Positions 1 through 12,063 of a stretch of DNA of 64,000 bases are shown here, piece after piece. The translations under genes were made by a program, and so were the position numbers. The notes below the pieces were generated by a model. It saw only the letters and a list, made by a program, of their open reading frames with translations. It ran no database searches and had not been told where the DNA came from. Source of the stretch: Myxococcota bacterium (GTDB taxonomy: Bacteria > Myxococcota_A > UBA9160 > UBA6930); assembly GCA_028277885.1 (NCBI GenBank), contig JANQFK010000034.1:62001-126000 (forward strand), given 5' to 3'. Positions within the stretch are counted from its first letter, which is position 1; each line of letters begins with the position of its first letter.

Positions 1-2350
<2,350 letters not shown>

Positions 2351-2417
2351 GGGTGCCGGCCCCGCCTGCACGCGGTTTCTCCACCGCCGCAAGCACGGCC
2401 CGGCCTTGCCCGGCTGT

Positions 2418-2449
2418 GCGCGCAGCGAGCCGAAGGCGAGCGGAGTTCA
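2418..2449 (-). repeat. Interspersed repeat copy at the end of bioB
   Basis: This 32-nt stretch (GCGCGCAGCGAGCCGAAGGC followed by GAGCGGAGTTCA) matches the reverse complement of 61851-61882 with only two differences. It starts directly downstream of the bioB stop codon, in the bioB-bioF spacer. It belongs to the same intergenic repeat family as the copies near 3.5, 24.4, 39.9 and 61.8-62.2 kb. Confidence 0.6.
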
Positions 2450-3598
2450 TGCTTTCAGGATCTCGCCGTCGGTGCCCTCGAGGCGGAACTCCCGGGCCGG
2501 CACCTCGCCGTCCCAGTCCGGGTTGCCCTCCACCTCGAAGCCGGCGTCGCGGATCATTCGGTAGGTGTCGGCCACCGCGTCGCCGCGCGTCGTCAGATAG
2601 CCCTCGACGAAGAGCGAGTTGGCGGGCCACAGCGCCAGCGTGCCGAGGGAGCGCAGGTGGCCCTCGCGTCCGCCGGCCACGCGGATCTCGGCGCGCGGGT
2701 TCACCAGGCGCAGCATCGCCAGGGCGCGCAGGCAGCGCTCGGGCGTGAGCGTGCCGTCGTCGACCACCGGGTTGCCCTCGATGGGGATCAGGAAGTTGAG
2801 CGGGATCGAGGGCACCTCGAGCTCGCGCAGCCGGAACGCCACCTCGACCAGGTCCTCGGAGGTCTCCCCCATCCCCATGATGAGACCGCTGCAGGGCTCG
2901 ATGCCGCACTTCTTGGCCGCGCGCAGGGTCTCGACCCGGTCCTGGTAGGTGTGGGTGGAGCAGATCTCGCCGTAGTGGGACTCGCTGGTGTTGAGGTTGT
3001 GGTTCAGCCGGTCGAGCCCCGCCTCGGCGAGGATGCGGGCGTGCTCCTCGCCGAGCAGCCCCACCGAGAGGCAGACCTCGATCGAGAAGCGCTCCTTCAC
3101 CTTGCGCACCAGGCCCGCGAGCTGGCGCGTGGTGTGGAGCGAGGGGCCGCGGCCCGAGGCCACCATGCAGTAGCGCGACGCGCCGGAGCGCGCGGCCTGC
3201 TCGGCCTCGGCGAGGATCTCGGCCTCGCTCTTCATCGGGTACTTGGTGATGCGGGCCTCGGAGTCGCGGGACTGGGAGCAGTAGCCGCAGTCCTCGGGGC
3301 AGAGCCCGCTCTGCACGTTGTTGAGCACGTGCACCATGACCTTGCGGCCGAAGTGGCGCTCGCGCGGCAGGAAGGCGGCCTGGAGGAGCGGCAGCAGCGG
3401 CACCTCGTCGGCGGCGTCGAGGATCTGGAGCGCTTCCGGGGGGCTGGGCGCCTCGTCCCGGAGCGCACGGTCGGCGAGCTTGATGAGGTCCAGGGCTTTC
3501 AGGGTTTTCTGTGCTCCGCGCGCCTCCGGCGCGCTGCGCGCTCCCGGCGGTCGCTTGCTGGGGGTGGTGCCTGCCCGCGCTTCGGGGCGGGGGCTCAT
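2447..3598 (-). CDS. bioB: Biotin synthase (radical SAM)
   Basis: Radical SAM enzyme that inserts sulfur into dethiobiotin. The SAM-cluster motif CxxxCxYC is seen as CPEDCGYCSQS, followed by YCMVASGRGPS, LNHNLNTSESHY, GIEPCSGLIMGMGE and NFLIPIEGNP, all BioB signatures. The core is intact to the C-terminus. The first ~35 residues (Arg/Pro/Ala-rich, from the ATG at 3598 or a GTG at 3607) are not typical of BioB and are encoded within a repeat copy. No later ATG, GTG or TTG precedes the conserved core. It is the first gene of the bio operon and is divergent from radA. Confidence 0.95.
   Translation of the reverse strand: MSPRPEARAGTTPSKRPPGARSAPEARGAQKTLKALDLIKLADRALRDEAPSPPEALQILDAADEVPLLPLLQAAFLPRERHFGRKVMVHVLNNVQSGLCPEDCGYCSQSRDSEARITKYPMKSEAEILAEAEQAARSGASRYCMVASGRGPSLHTTRQLAGLVRKVKERFSIEVCLSVGLLGEEHARILAEAGLDRLNHNLNTSESHYGEICSTHTYQDRVETLRAAKKCGIEPCSGLIMGMGETSEDLVEVAFRLRELEVPSIPLNFLIPIEGNPVVDDGTLTPERCLRALAMLRLVNPRAEIRVAGGREGHLRSLGTLALWPANSLFVEGYLTTRGDAVADTYRMIRDAGFEVEGNPDWDGEVPAREFRLEGTDGEILKA
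3507..3560 (+). repeat. Interspersed repeat copy inside the 5' end of bioB
   Basis: The stretch beginning TTTTCTGTGCTCCGCGCGCC aligns along about 50 nt with the element end at 61847-61900 (CTTCTGGACTTCGCTCGCCT and onward). Both run through TCCGGC/TTCGGC, then CGCTGCGCGC, and finish with CGCTTGC. It encodes the atypical N-terminus of BioB. Confidence 0.5.
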
Positions 3599-3621
3599 GC
3601 GGCGCACCTTCGGTGCGCCGC
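3599..3621 (-). promoter_or_regulatory. Hairpin abutting the bioB start codon
   Basis: A perfect 10-bp stem (GCGGCGCACC / GGTGCGCCGC) with a 3-nt loop lies directly upstream of the bioB ATG. On the bioB strand the loop exposes GAAGG, the only ribosome-binding-like purine run near the start. A structure-controlled ribosome binding site is possible, but this is inference. It may simply be part of the repeat family. Confidence 0.35.
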
Positions 3622-3818
3622 TCTCGCTCTCTCTCGGGGCTCCTGGTCGCTGGGCGTGCGGGCGACCGCTGCGGGCCGCCTTGGCGCCGGGCTGGATGCT
3701 AGGGCGGGCGGGCGAAGGCCGTCAACCGGGAGCGGTGGGTTGGTTTACGGGGGTCTGCCGGGGCTGGCGGGGGGCGGCGTGACCGGATCTGGCGGGGCGT
3801 GGGGCTATGTTGCTCGCG

Positions 3819-5240
3819 ATGGGGCGGGCGCGGTCGGCGTACGTGTGCACGGCTTGCGGGGCCCAGCAGCCGCGTTGGCTGGGGCGCTGCCCGGCGTGCG
3901 GGGCCTGGGAGTCGCTGGTCGAGGAGCCGGTGGGGGACGCGCCGCCGGCCGCGGCGGCGCCGGACCTGCTGGGGCTGGATCCCCAGGCGGGCGTCGGGAA
4001 GGCGGTCGCGCTCCGCGAGATCGCGGCGGAGTCGGCGCCGCGCATGCCCTCGGGCGTCGGCGAGCTCGACCGGGTGCTGGGCGGTGGCTGGGTGCCGGGC
4101 TCGGTGGTCCTGATGGGCGGCGAGCCCGGCATCGGGAAGTCGACCCTCGCCCTCCAGGTGGCGGCCGCGGTGGCGGGGGCCGGCGCCCGGGTCCTCTACG
4201 TGAGCGGCGAGGAGAGCCTCCAGCAGGTGCGGCTGCGGGCGGGTCGGCTGGGCGACGTACCCGACGGCCTGCTGGCGCTCTCGGAGACCCGGGTCGAGGC
4301 GCTGGCCGAGCCGTGGCGGGAGCTGCGCCCCGCGCTGGTGATCGCCGACTCGGTCCAGACCCTGCGCACGGACCGCGTCGAGTCGGCGCCGGGCTCCGTC
4401 GCCCAGGTGCGGGAGAGCGCGGCCCTGCTGGCCGCCACCGCGAAGAGCCACGACGCGGCGCTGCTCCTCGTCGGCCACGTCACCAAGGAGGGCACCCTCG
4501 CGGGCCCGCGCGTGCTCGAGCACCTGGTGGACGTGGTGCTGGCCTTCGAGGGCGACCGTGGCCACCCGTTCCGGGTGCTGCGCGCCACCAAGAACCGCTT
4601 CGGCTCGACCCAGGAGGTCGGCGTGTTCAGCATGCGCGAGTCGGGCCTCGAGGGCGTCGCCAACCCGAGCGAGCTGTTCCTGGCCGAGCGCCACGCCGCG
4701 GCACCGGGCTCCGCCATCGCGCCGGTGATGGAGGGGAGCCGGCCGCTGCTCCTCGAGGTGCAGGCCCTGGTGGCGCCGGCGGGCTACGGGACGGCGCGTC
4801 GCACCTGCCTCGGCGTGGACGACGCGCGCGTCGCCCTGCTGCTGGCGGTGCTCGACCGCCGCACCCCGGTGGACCTGCTCTCCTGCGACGTCTACGTCAA
4901 CGTGACCGGCGGCGTGCGGATCAGCGAGCCCGCCGCCGACCTGGCGGTCGCGCTGGCGCTGGCGTCGAGCCGCATGGACCGCCCGCTTCCCGCCGACGTG
5001 GCGGCCTGCGGCGAGGTGGGGCTCGGCGGCGAGATCCGCCGCGTCGGTCGCATCGAGCAGCGGCTGCGCGAGGCCGCGCGCCTCGGCTTCCGCCGCCTGC
5101 TGCTTCCGGCGCGCGCGGCGGACGCCGCCCGGGGCGTCGGTGACGCGGCGCAGCCCATCGCGGTGGAGACCCTGGCCGACGCGGTCGCGTGGCTCGCCCG
5201 GGCCGGCGCCGTCGAGCGCGGTCCGGCGCAGGGGCCGTGA
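3819..5240 (+). CDS. radA: DNA repair protein RadA/Sms
   Basis: 473 residues. Order of domains: N-terminal C4 zinc finger (CTACG, then CPACG), RecA-like ATPase with Walker A GGEPGIGKST, the RadA-specific motif KNRFGS, and a Lon-type S16-like C-terminal domain with YVNVTGGVRISEPAADLAVA. RadA drives branch migration of recombination intermediates. The ATG at 3819 gives the usual start YVCTACG after a short lead. An ATG four codons earlier is possible. A TATGTT box ends 7 nt before 3819, and no Shine-Dalgarno sequence is visible, consistent with a leaderless message. Confidence 0.95.
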   Translation: MGRARSAYVCTACGAQQPRWLGRCPACGAWESLVEEPVGDAPPAAAAPDLLGLDPQAGVGKAVALREIAAESAPRMPSGVGELDRVLGGGWVPGSVVLMGGEPGIGKSTLALQVAAAVAGAGARVLYVSGEESLQQVRLRAGRLGDVPDGLLALSETRVEALAEPWRELRPALVIADSVQTLRTDRVESAPGSVAQVRESAALLAATAKSHDAALLLVGHVTKEGTLAGPRVLEHLVDVVLAFEGDRGHPFRVLRATKNRFGSTQEVGVFSMRESGLEGVANPSELFLAERHAAAPGSAIAPVMEGSRPLLLEVQALVAPAGYGTARRTCLGVDDARVALLLAVLDRRTPVDLLSCDVYVNVTGGVRISEPAADLAVALALASSRMDRPLPADVAACGEVGLGGEIRRVGRIEQRLREAARLGFRRLLLPARAADAARGVGDAAQPIAVETLADAVAWLARAGAVERGPAQGP

Positions 5241-5289
5241 CCGGGAGTTAACCCTCCGTCGATTCTCGCGTTTTCGCCTCTCGCGCCGC

Positions 5290-5318
5290 TTGTCACTGCC
5301 TCCCCGCACAGGTAGGCT
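5290..5318 (+). promoter_or_regulatory. Sigma-70 promoter of the polyprenyl synthase gene
   Basis: TTGTCA at 5290-5295 matches the -35 consensus at 5 of 6 positions. A 17-nt spacer is followed by TAGGCT at 5313-5318. The box ends 7 nt before the ATG, so the transcript would start at or within a base of the start codon. No ribosome binding site is visible. Confidence 0.6.
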
Positions 5319-5325
5319 GCGGGCG

Positions 5326-6366
5326 ATGTCGGAGCACGAACCGGCGCTTCCCGGTGGCCTCGACCGCGTCGGCGAGACGCTCGCACTCGTCGAGAACGCG
5401 ATGCGCGAGCAGCTCGCCTCCGAGGGCGAGGCGGTCGCGCTGGTCGGCGACCACGTGCTCGGCTCGGGCGGCAAGCGGCTGCGCCCGGCGCTGCTGCTCC
5501 TCGCCGCGGAGCTGTGCGGCTACACGGGGCCGCGCCGCGTCCAGATCGCCGCCGCGGTGGAGCTGCTCCACACCGCCACCCTGCTCCACGACGACGTCAT
5601 CGATCTCTCGGAGCTGCGCCGGGGCCGTCCCTCGGCGAACGCGATCTGGGGCAACCGGCGCGCGGTGCTGGTGGGCGACTTCTTCTACGCCCGCGCCTCC
5701 TCGATGATCGTCGAGGACGGCGACCTCGACGTGCTCTGGATCTTCTCGAACACGATCCGGCGCATGGCCGAGGGCGAGCTGCTCCAGCTCGAGCGCAGCT
5801 TCGACCCCAGCGTGACCGAGCAGCACTACTACGCGGTGATCGAGCGCAAGAGCGCCGACCTGCTGGCGGCGGCGTGCGAGTCCGGGGCCATCCTGGGCGG
5901 CGTGACGCGGGGCGAGCGCCGCCGGGTGGCGGAGTTCGGTCGCGAGCTCGGCCTGGCGTTCCAGCTGCGCGACGACGCGCTCGACTACAGCGCCGGCGCC
6001 GAGGTGCTCGGCAAGGCCCCCTTCACCGACGTGCGCGAGGGCAAGGTGACGCTGCCGCTGCTGCTGGCGCTGAAGCGCTGCACCCCCGCGGAGCGGGAGA
6101 CGGCGAGCGCCGTGCTGAAGACCGCCGCGCGCCGCACCGCGGAGCTCGGCGCACGCGGCGAGACCGCGCCCGAGCTGGTGCTGAGCGAGGAGGATCTCGC
6201 TCCGGTGCTCGAGATCGTGGATCGGCACCGCGGCGTCGAGGACACGGACCGGCGCGCCGCGGAGCACGCGACGCGGGCCGCCGCCGCGATCGCGCCCTTC
6301 CCCGACGGCATGGCGAAGCGCGCGCTCGTCGAGGCCTCGCAGTTCGCCGTCGGGCGCGACTGCTGA
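5326..6366 (+). CDS. ispB: Polyprenyl (octaprenyl-type) diphosphate synthase
   Basis: 346-residue trans-prenyltransferase. It has GSGGKRLRPAL near the N-terminus, the first aspartate-rich motif LLHDDVIDLSELRRG, and the second motif FQLRDDALDYS. These bind the allylic diphosphate through Mg2+. The product is likely the side chain of ubiquinone or menaquinone. Chain length cannot be read with certainty. The C-terminal half carries a segment (about residues 265-300) that is longer and more acidic than in typical IspB. It begins 7 nt after a good promoter. Confidence 0.92.
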   Translation: MSEHEPALPGGLDRVGETLALVENAMREQLASEGEAVALVGDHVLGSGGKRLRPALLLLAAELCGYTGPRRVQIAAAVELLHTATLLHDDVIDLSELRRGRPSANAIWGNRRAVLVGDFFYARASSMIVEDGDLDVLWIFSNTIRRMAEGELLQLERSFDPSVTEQHYYAVIERKSADLLAAACESGAILGGVTRGERRRVAEFGRELGLAFQLRDDALDYSAGAEVLGKAPFTDVREGKVTLPLLLALKRCTPAERETASAVLKTAARRTAELGARGETAPELVLSEEDLAPVLEIVDRHRGVEDTDRRAAEHATRAAAAIAPFPDGMAKRALVEASQFAVGRDC

Positions 6367-6416
6367 TCCCGTAGCCCCTTTCGAACTCGCCCCACGGGTC
6401 CCGGGGAGAAGGTCGC

Positions 6417-6764
6417 ATGACTTCCCCCCAGTCCTCCAACTCCTGGCTCCGGCGGCGCGCACTGCGCGCCGTCGTGGCCGCCGTCGCGCTGGCGCTGCTC
6501 GTCGGTGCGTCCGCGGGCGCGGCTCCGGGCGAGGCCGCGCTCTCCGGCGTCGTGAACCTCAACACGGCCACGTCGGAGCAGCTCGTGATGCTGCCGGGCA
6601 TCGGCGAGAGCAAGGCTCGCGCCATCCTGGCGGCCCGCGGCGAGCGCGGTCGCTTCGCCGACGTGGACGAGCTGCTCGAGGTGAAGGGCATCGGCGAGCG
6701 CGCGCTGGAGCGCATCCGGCCCTTCGTGGCGGTGGAGGGCCGCACCACCCTCGCGAGCCCCTGA
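6417..6764 (+). CDS. ComEA-like helix-hairpin-helix DNA-binding protein, exported
   Basis: 115 residues. An N-terminal signal peptide or anchor (RRRALRAVVAAVALALLVGA) is followed by a ComEA-type HhH domain. The motif VNLNTATSEQLVMLPGIGES starts the domain, and VKGIGERALERIRPF ends it. Such proteins bind double-stranded DNA outside the inner membrane and support natural transformation, although in many bacteria they have unknown roles. No other competence gene is visible nearby. Confidence 0.85.
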   Translation: MTSPQSSNSWLRRRALRAVVAAVALALLVGASAGAAPGEAALSGVVNLNTATSEQLVMLPGIGESKARAILAARGERGRFADVDELLEVKGIGERALERIRPFVAVEGRTTLASP

Positions 6765-6785
6765 CGGTCGCGCTGGCCGACGCTG

Positions 6786-6873
6786 CCCGGCGCCGGCCGA
6801 CCCCGGCCGGCGCCGGGTAGCGAGGGATCGCGACTCGCGCCGCGGGGTGCCCGCGCCCCTGGGCGGGCACCCC
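6786..6873. terminator. Two strong hairpins between the HhH gene and the ABC operon
   Basis: The first hairpin has a perfect 13-bp stem (6786-6798 with 6805-6817, CCCGGCGCCGGCC and its complement) and a 6-nt loop. The second has a perfect 11-bp stem (6844-6854 GGGGTGCCCGC with 6863-6873). Neither has a U-tract. They are probable transcription-end structures in a high-GC genome. Confidence 0.5.
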
Positions 6874-6940
6874 GTCTGCGCGGCCGCCGCTGGCCGGCCC
6901 CGGGCCCGCGTGCTACCGCGGCAGGCCCGAGGAGGTGTGC

Positions 6941-7909
6941 TTGCTCCCGGCCACCCGGCGCCTCGTCATTGCTGCGCTCGCCTCCCTGCTGGGCCTCGCC
7001 TGTGCGCCCGAGGCGGCCGAGCCCCGCCAGGCGGCCGAGCTCCGCCTCGACGGCGGGCTTGGCGGGCTTGGCGGGCCTGGCGGGCGTGCCGCGCGCGACG
7101 CCGGGGCCCCCGCGGACGCGCCGGCCCGGCGCGTGGTGTCGCTGAACCCGTCCTTCACCGCCATCCTGCTGGCCCTCGACGCGGGTCCGCTCCTCGTGGG
7201 CGTCGACGAGTTCTCGGCGCGCCAGCAGCCCGCCGTGGCGTCGCTCCCTCGCGTGGGAGGGCTCTACAACCCGAGCCTCGAGGCCCTGGTCGCCCTCGAG
7301 CCCGACCTGGTGGTGCTGGTGCCGAGCGCCCAGCAGCGCGACTTCCGCGCGCGCCTCGAGGAGCTCGGCGTGAACGTCCTCGCCCTCGATCCGGTGGGGT
7401 TCGAGGAGGTGCTCGCCAGCATCGAGCAGCTCGGCGAGCGGGTCGGGCGCGGCGCCGAGGCGCGCGCGCGCACGGCGCGCATCGCGCGGGTCGCAGCTGC
7501 GGTGCGCGCCGCCACCGGGGCGCTGCCGCGGCCGCGCGTCGTGATGGTGCTCCAGCGCGATCCGCTCTTCCTGGCGGGGCGTGGGAGCTTCGTGGACGAG
7601 ATGCTGGCCGCCGCCGGCGCGGAGAACCTGGGCGCCGAGCTCGGCGGCCCCTGGCCCCGCGCCAGCCGCGAGTGGCTGCTCGCCGCCGCGCCCGAGGTGA
7701 TCCTCGACACCTCGGCCGAGGCCGAGGGCGACGCCGACTACTGGGCGCGCTGGCCCTCGCTCCCGGCGGTGCGCGCAGGGCGGGTGGTGGCGCTGCCCCA
7801 GGGTGTGTTCACCCTGCCCGGCCCGGACCTCGACCGCGCGCTCCTCGCGCTGGCCCGCCGGCTCCACGGCCACGCGCTGCCGCGGGAGCTGGCCGGCGCG
7901 CTCGAGTGA
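6941..7909 (+). CDS. Substrate-binding lipoprotein of a cobalamin/siderophore-type ABC importer
   Basis: About 322 residues, in the BtuF/FhuD/FepB class of periplasmic binding proteins that use a rigid helix between two lobes. The lipobox LLGLAC predicts lipid anchoring. Fold markers are VVSLNPSFTAILLALDAG, VGVDEFS, LVALEPDLVVL, VLALDPVGFEEVLASIEQLG and FVDEMLAAAGAENLGA. TTG at 6941 is chosen because GAGGAGG sits 5 nt before it. A GTG at 6935 overlaps that sequence. Four 9-nt repeats encode a GGLGGLGGPGG linker after the lipobox. The ligand cannot be decided between B12, heme and ferric siderophore. No cobalamin riboswitch is recognisable upstream. Confidence 0.85.
   Translation: MLPATRRLVIAALASLLGLACAPEAAEPRQAAELRLDGGLGGLGGPGGRAARDAGAPADAPARRVVSLNPSFTAILLALDAGPLLVGVDEFSARQQPAVASLPRVGGLYNPSLEALVALEPDLVVLVPSAQQRDFRARLEELGVNVLALDPVGFEEVLASIEQLGERVGRGAEARARTARIARVAAAVRAATGALPRPRVVMVLQRDPLFLAGRGSFVDEMLAAAGAENLGAELGGPWPRASREWLLAAAPEVILDTSAEAEGDADYWARWPSLPAVRAGRVVALPQGVFTLPGPDLDRALLALARRLHGHALPRELAGALE
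7052..7087 (+). repeat. Four tandem 9-nt repeats
   Basis: Units ggcgggctt, ggcgggctt, ggcgggcct and ggcgggcgt encode Gly-Gly-X repeats in the linker after the lipobox of the binding protein. The copy number could vary by slippage without breaking the frame. Confidence 0.75.
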
Positions 7910-8928
7910 GGGTGCTGACGCCGCGCCGGCTGCTCGCGACCCTCGCCGCGCTGGCGTTGCTGCTGGTCGGCGCGCTGCTGCTGTCGGTCTCGATCGGGCC
8001 GAGCGGGCTCGCGCCGGGCGAGGCGTGGCGCGCGCTGCTCGGCCGCGCCGACGGCGCCGCGGCCGACATCGTGCTCCGCGTGCGGCTGCCCCGCGTGGTG
8101 TTCGCCGCGCTGGTGGGCGCCTCGCTGTCGGTCTCGGGCGCGCTGTTCCAGGCGCTGCTGCGCAACCCGCTCGCGGATCCCTTCATCCTCGGCGTCTCGG
8201 GGGGCGCGGCCCTGGGCGGCATCCTGGCGCTCTCGCTGGGCGGCGTCCTCGGCCTCGGCTACGCGGCGGTGCCGCCGGCCGCCTTCGCGGGCGCGATCGG
8301 GGCCACGCTGCTGCTCTTCGCGGTGGCGGGGGGCCGCGGCCGGCTCTCGCCCACCACGCTGCTGCTCACCGGCGTCGTGTTCAACGCGTTCGCGTCCGCC
8401 GCCATCGTGTTCCTCGCCTCGATCGCGGGCCTCGCCGAGGGGACGCGCATCTTCCTGTGGCTGATCGGCAACCTCTCGGACGGGCGCTTCGAGGTGGCGG
8501 CCTGGGTGGCGCTGTTCCTCGCCCTGGGGCTCGGCTGCGCGGTGTGGCTGGCGCGCGACCTCGACCTGCTCGCCCTCGGCGAGGAGCCCGCCGCGCAGCT
8601 CGGCGTCGAGGTGGAGCGGGCGAAGCGCGTGCTGCTGGTGGCGACCTCGCTGATGGTGGGCGCCGCGGTCTCGGTGGCGGGGCTGGTGGGCTTCGTGGGC
8701 CTCATCATCCCGCACCTGCTGCGGCTGGTGTTCGGCCCCGGCCACCGGCTGCTGGTGCCGGCGGCGGCGCTCGGCGGCGCCACCTTCCTGGTGCTGTGCG
8801 ACGCCGCGGCGCGCACCGCGCTCTCGGGGGGCGAGCTGCCCGTGGGGGCCATCACGGCGCTGGCCGGGGGCCCGCTGTTCCTGTGGCTGCTGCGGCGCCC
8901 GGCGCGCCGGCTCTGGGTGGAGCCGTGA
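7906..8928 (+). CDS. FecCD/BtuC-family ABC transporter permease
   Basis: 340 residues with about ten predicted membrane helices. Family landmarks include LRLPRVVFAALVGASLSVSG, ALFQALLRNPLADPFILGVS and the coupling region GLVGFVGLIIPHLLRLVFGP. It forms the homodimeric membrane channel for the neighbouring binding protein and ATPase. The start is GTG at 7906, overlapping the previous stop as GTGA, and the end overlaps the ATPase gene the same way. All three subunits are therefore probably translationally coupled. Confidence 0.92.
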   Translation: MRVLTPRRLLATLAALALLLVGALLLSVSIGPSGLAPGEAWRALLGRADGAAADIVLRVRLPRVVFAALVGASLSVSGALFQALLRNPLADPFILGVSGGAALGGILALSLGGVLGLGYAAVPPAAFAGAIGATLLLFAVAGGRGRLSPTTLLLTGVVFNAFASAAIVFLASIAGLAEGTRIFLWLIGNLSDGRFEVAAWVALFLALGLGCAVWLARDLDLLALGEEPAAQLGVEVERAKRVLLVATSLMVGAAVSVAGLVGFVGLIIPHLLRLVFGPGHRLLVPAAALGGATFLVLCDAAARTALSGGELPVGAITALAGGPLFLWLLRRPARRLWVEP

Positions 8929-9728
8929 GCGCGCTCGCGCTGGCGGGCGTGGCGGCGAGCCTGGGCGGCCGGCCCGTGCTCGGCGGCCTCGATCTCGAGC
9001 TGCGCCGCGGCGAGCTGCTCGGCCTGCTCGGGCCCAACGGCGCCGGCAAGACGACCCTGCTGCGGGTCGCGACCGGGGTGGTGGCCGTGACCCGGGGCGA
9101 GGTGCGGGTGGCGGGGCGCCCGCTGGCGAGCTACCCGCGCCGCGCCCTGGCGCGGGAGATCGCGGTGGTGCCCCAGGAGACCTCGGTCCCCTTCCCCTTC
9201 ACGGTGGCCGAGATCGCGCTCATGGGCCGCGCTCCCCACCTCGGGCTGCTGGGCTTCGAGCGCGCCGCGGACCGGCGCGCCGCCGAGCGGGCCCTCGAGC
9301 GGCTCGGCATCGCGGCCCTCGCCGACCGGTCGGTGCAGGAGGTCTCGGGCGGCGAGCGCCAGCTCGCCGTGGTGGCGCGCGCGCTCGCCCAGGAGGCGCC
9401 GGTGCTGCTCCTCGACGAGCCCACCGCCCACCTCGACCTCGCCCGCCGGGTCGCGCTGCTCGAGCTGGCCCGGGAGCTGGTGGCGGCGGGCCGCAGCGTG
9501 CTGGTGGTCTCCCACGACCTGTCGCTGGCGGCCCGCTTCTGCGACCGCGTGGCCCTGCTGGCCGAGGGCCGGGTGGCGGCGGTGGGGGAGCCCGGCGACG
9601 TCCTCACCCCGGAGCGGCTGCGCGTCGTGTTCGGGGTGGAGAGCCAGGTGCTGGCCGGGCCGGGCGGCCCGGTGGTGGTCCCCACGGCCTCGGCGAAGGG
9701 CGCGCCCGAGGCGACCGGCGGGCCCTGA
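8925..9728 (+). CDS. ABC transporter ATP-binding protein (BtuD/FecE/HmuV type)
   Basis: 267 residues. Walker A is GPNGAGKTT, Q-loop VVPQE, signature VSGGERQLAVVARAL, Walker B VLLLDEPTAHLD, and the switch histidine lies in VVSHDLS. It powers the importer encoded by the two preceding genes. GTG start at 8925, overlapping the permease stop by 4 nt. The last ~20 residues are Ala/Gly/Pro-rich and not conserved. No outer-membrane TonB receptor is present in this window. Confidence 0.93.
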   Translation: MSALALAGVAASLGGRPVLGGLDLELRRGELLGLLGPNGAGKTTLLRVATGVVAVTRGEVRVAGRPLASYPRRALAREIAVVPQETSVPFPFTVAEIALMGRAPHLGLLGFERAADRRAAERALERLGIAALADRSVQEVSGGERQLAVVARALAQEAPVLLLDEPTAHLDLARRVALLELARELVAAGRSVLVVSHDLSLAARFCDRVALLAEGRVAAVGEPGDVLTPERLRVVFGVESQVLAGPGGPVVVPTASAKGAPEATGGP

Positions 9729-9750
9729 GGGCGCGCGGTCGAGCTGCTAG

Positions 9751-11825
<2,075 letters not shown>

Positions 11826-12063
11826 CGATCCCGGCAGCGGGGCCCCCGCCGGCAGACCCATCCGGACGGGGGCGTCCGCCCCCACTCGAAAAAAACGCCA
11901 GCCCCAGAAAAAACTCTTCAGCCCGGGGTCGGGGTGTCGATGCAGTGTGGTGTCGGCGGAAGCCTGTAGTCGTGCTTCCGCGCTTCGGGGCAGGCCCGAC
12001 GACCCGAAAACCCCTGCCTGACATGGCGAAACCCAGGACCCCCCGCTCAGGGAGAACGATTCG

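Noticed and set aside
6765..6940. Possible cobalamin riboswitch before the ABC importer
   Set aside because: The B12-box core and the expected surrounding stems are not recognisable. Only two simple GC hairpins are present.
11860..11925. GGGGGCG/CGCCCCC hairpin near A-runs as a terminator after the exported-protein gene
   Set aside because: The A-runs follow the hairpin on the plus strand, so neither strand gives stem plus U-tract.
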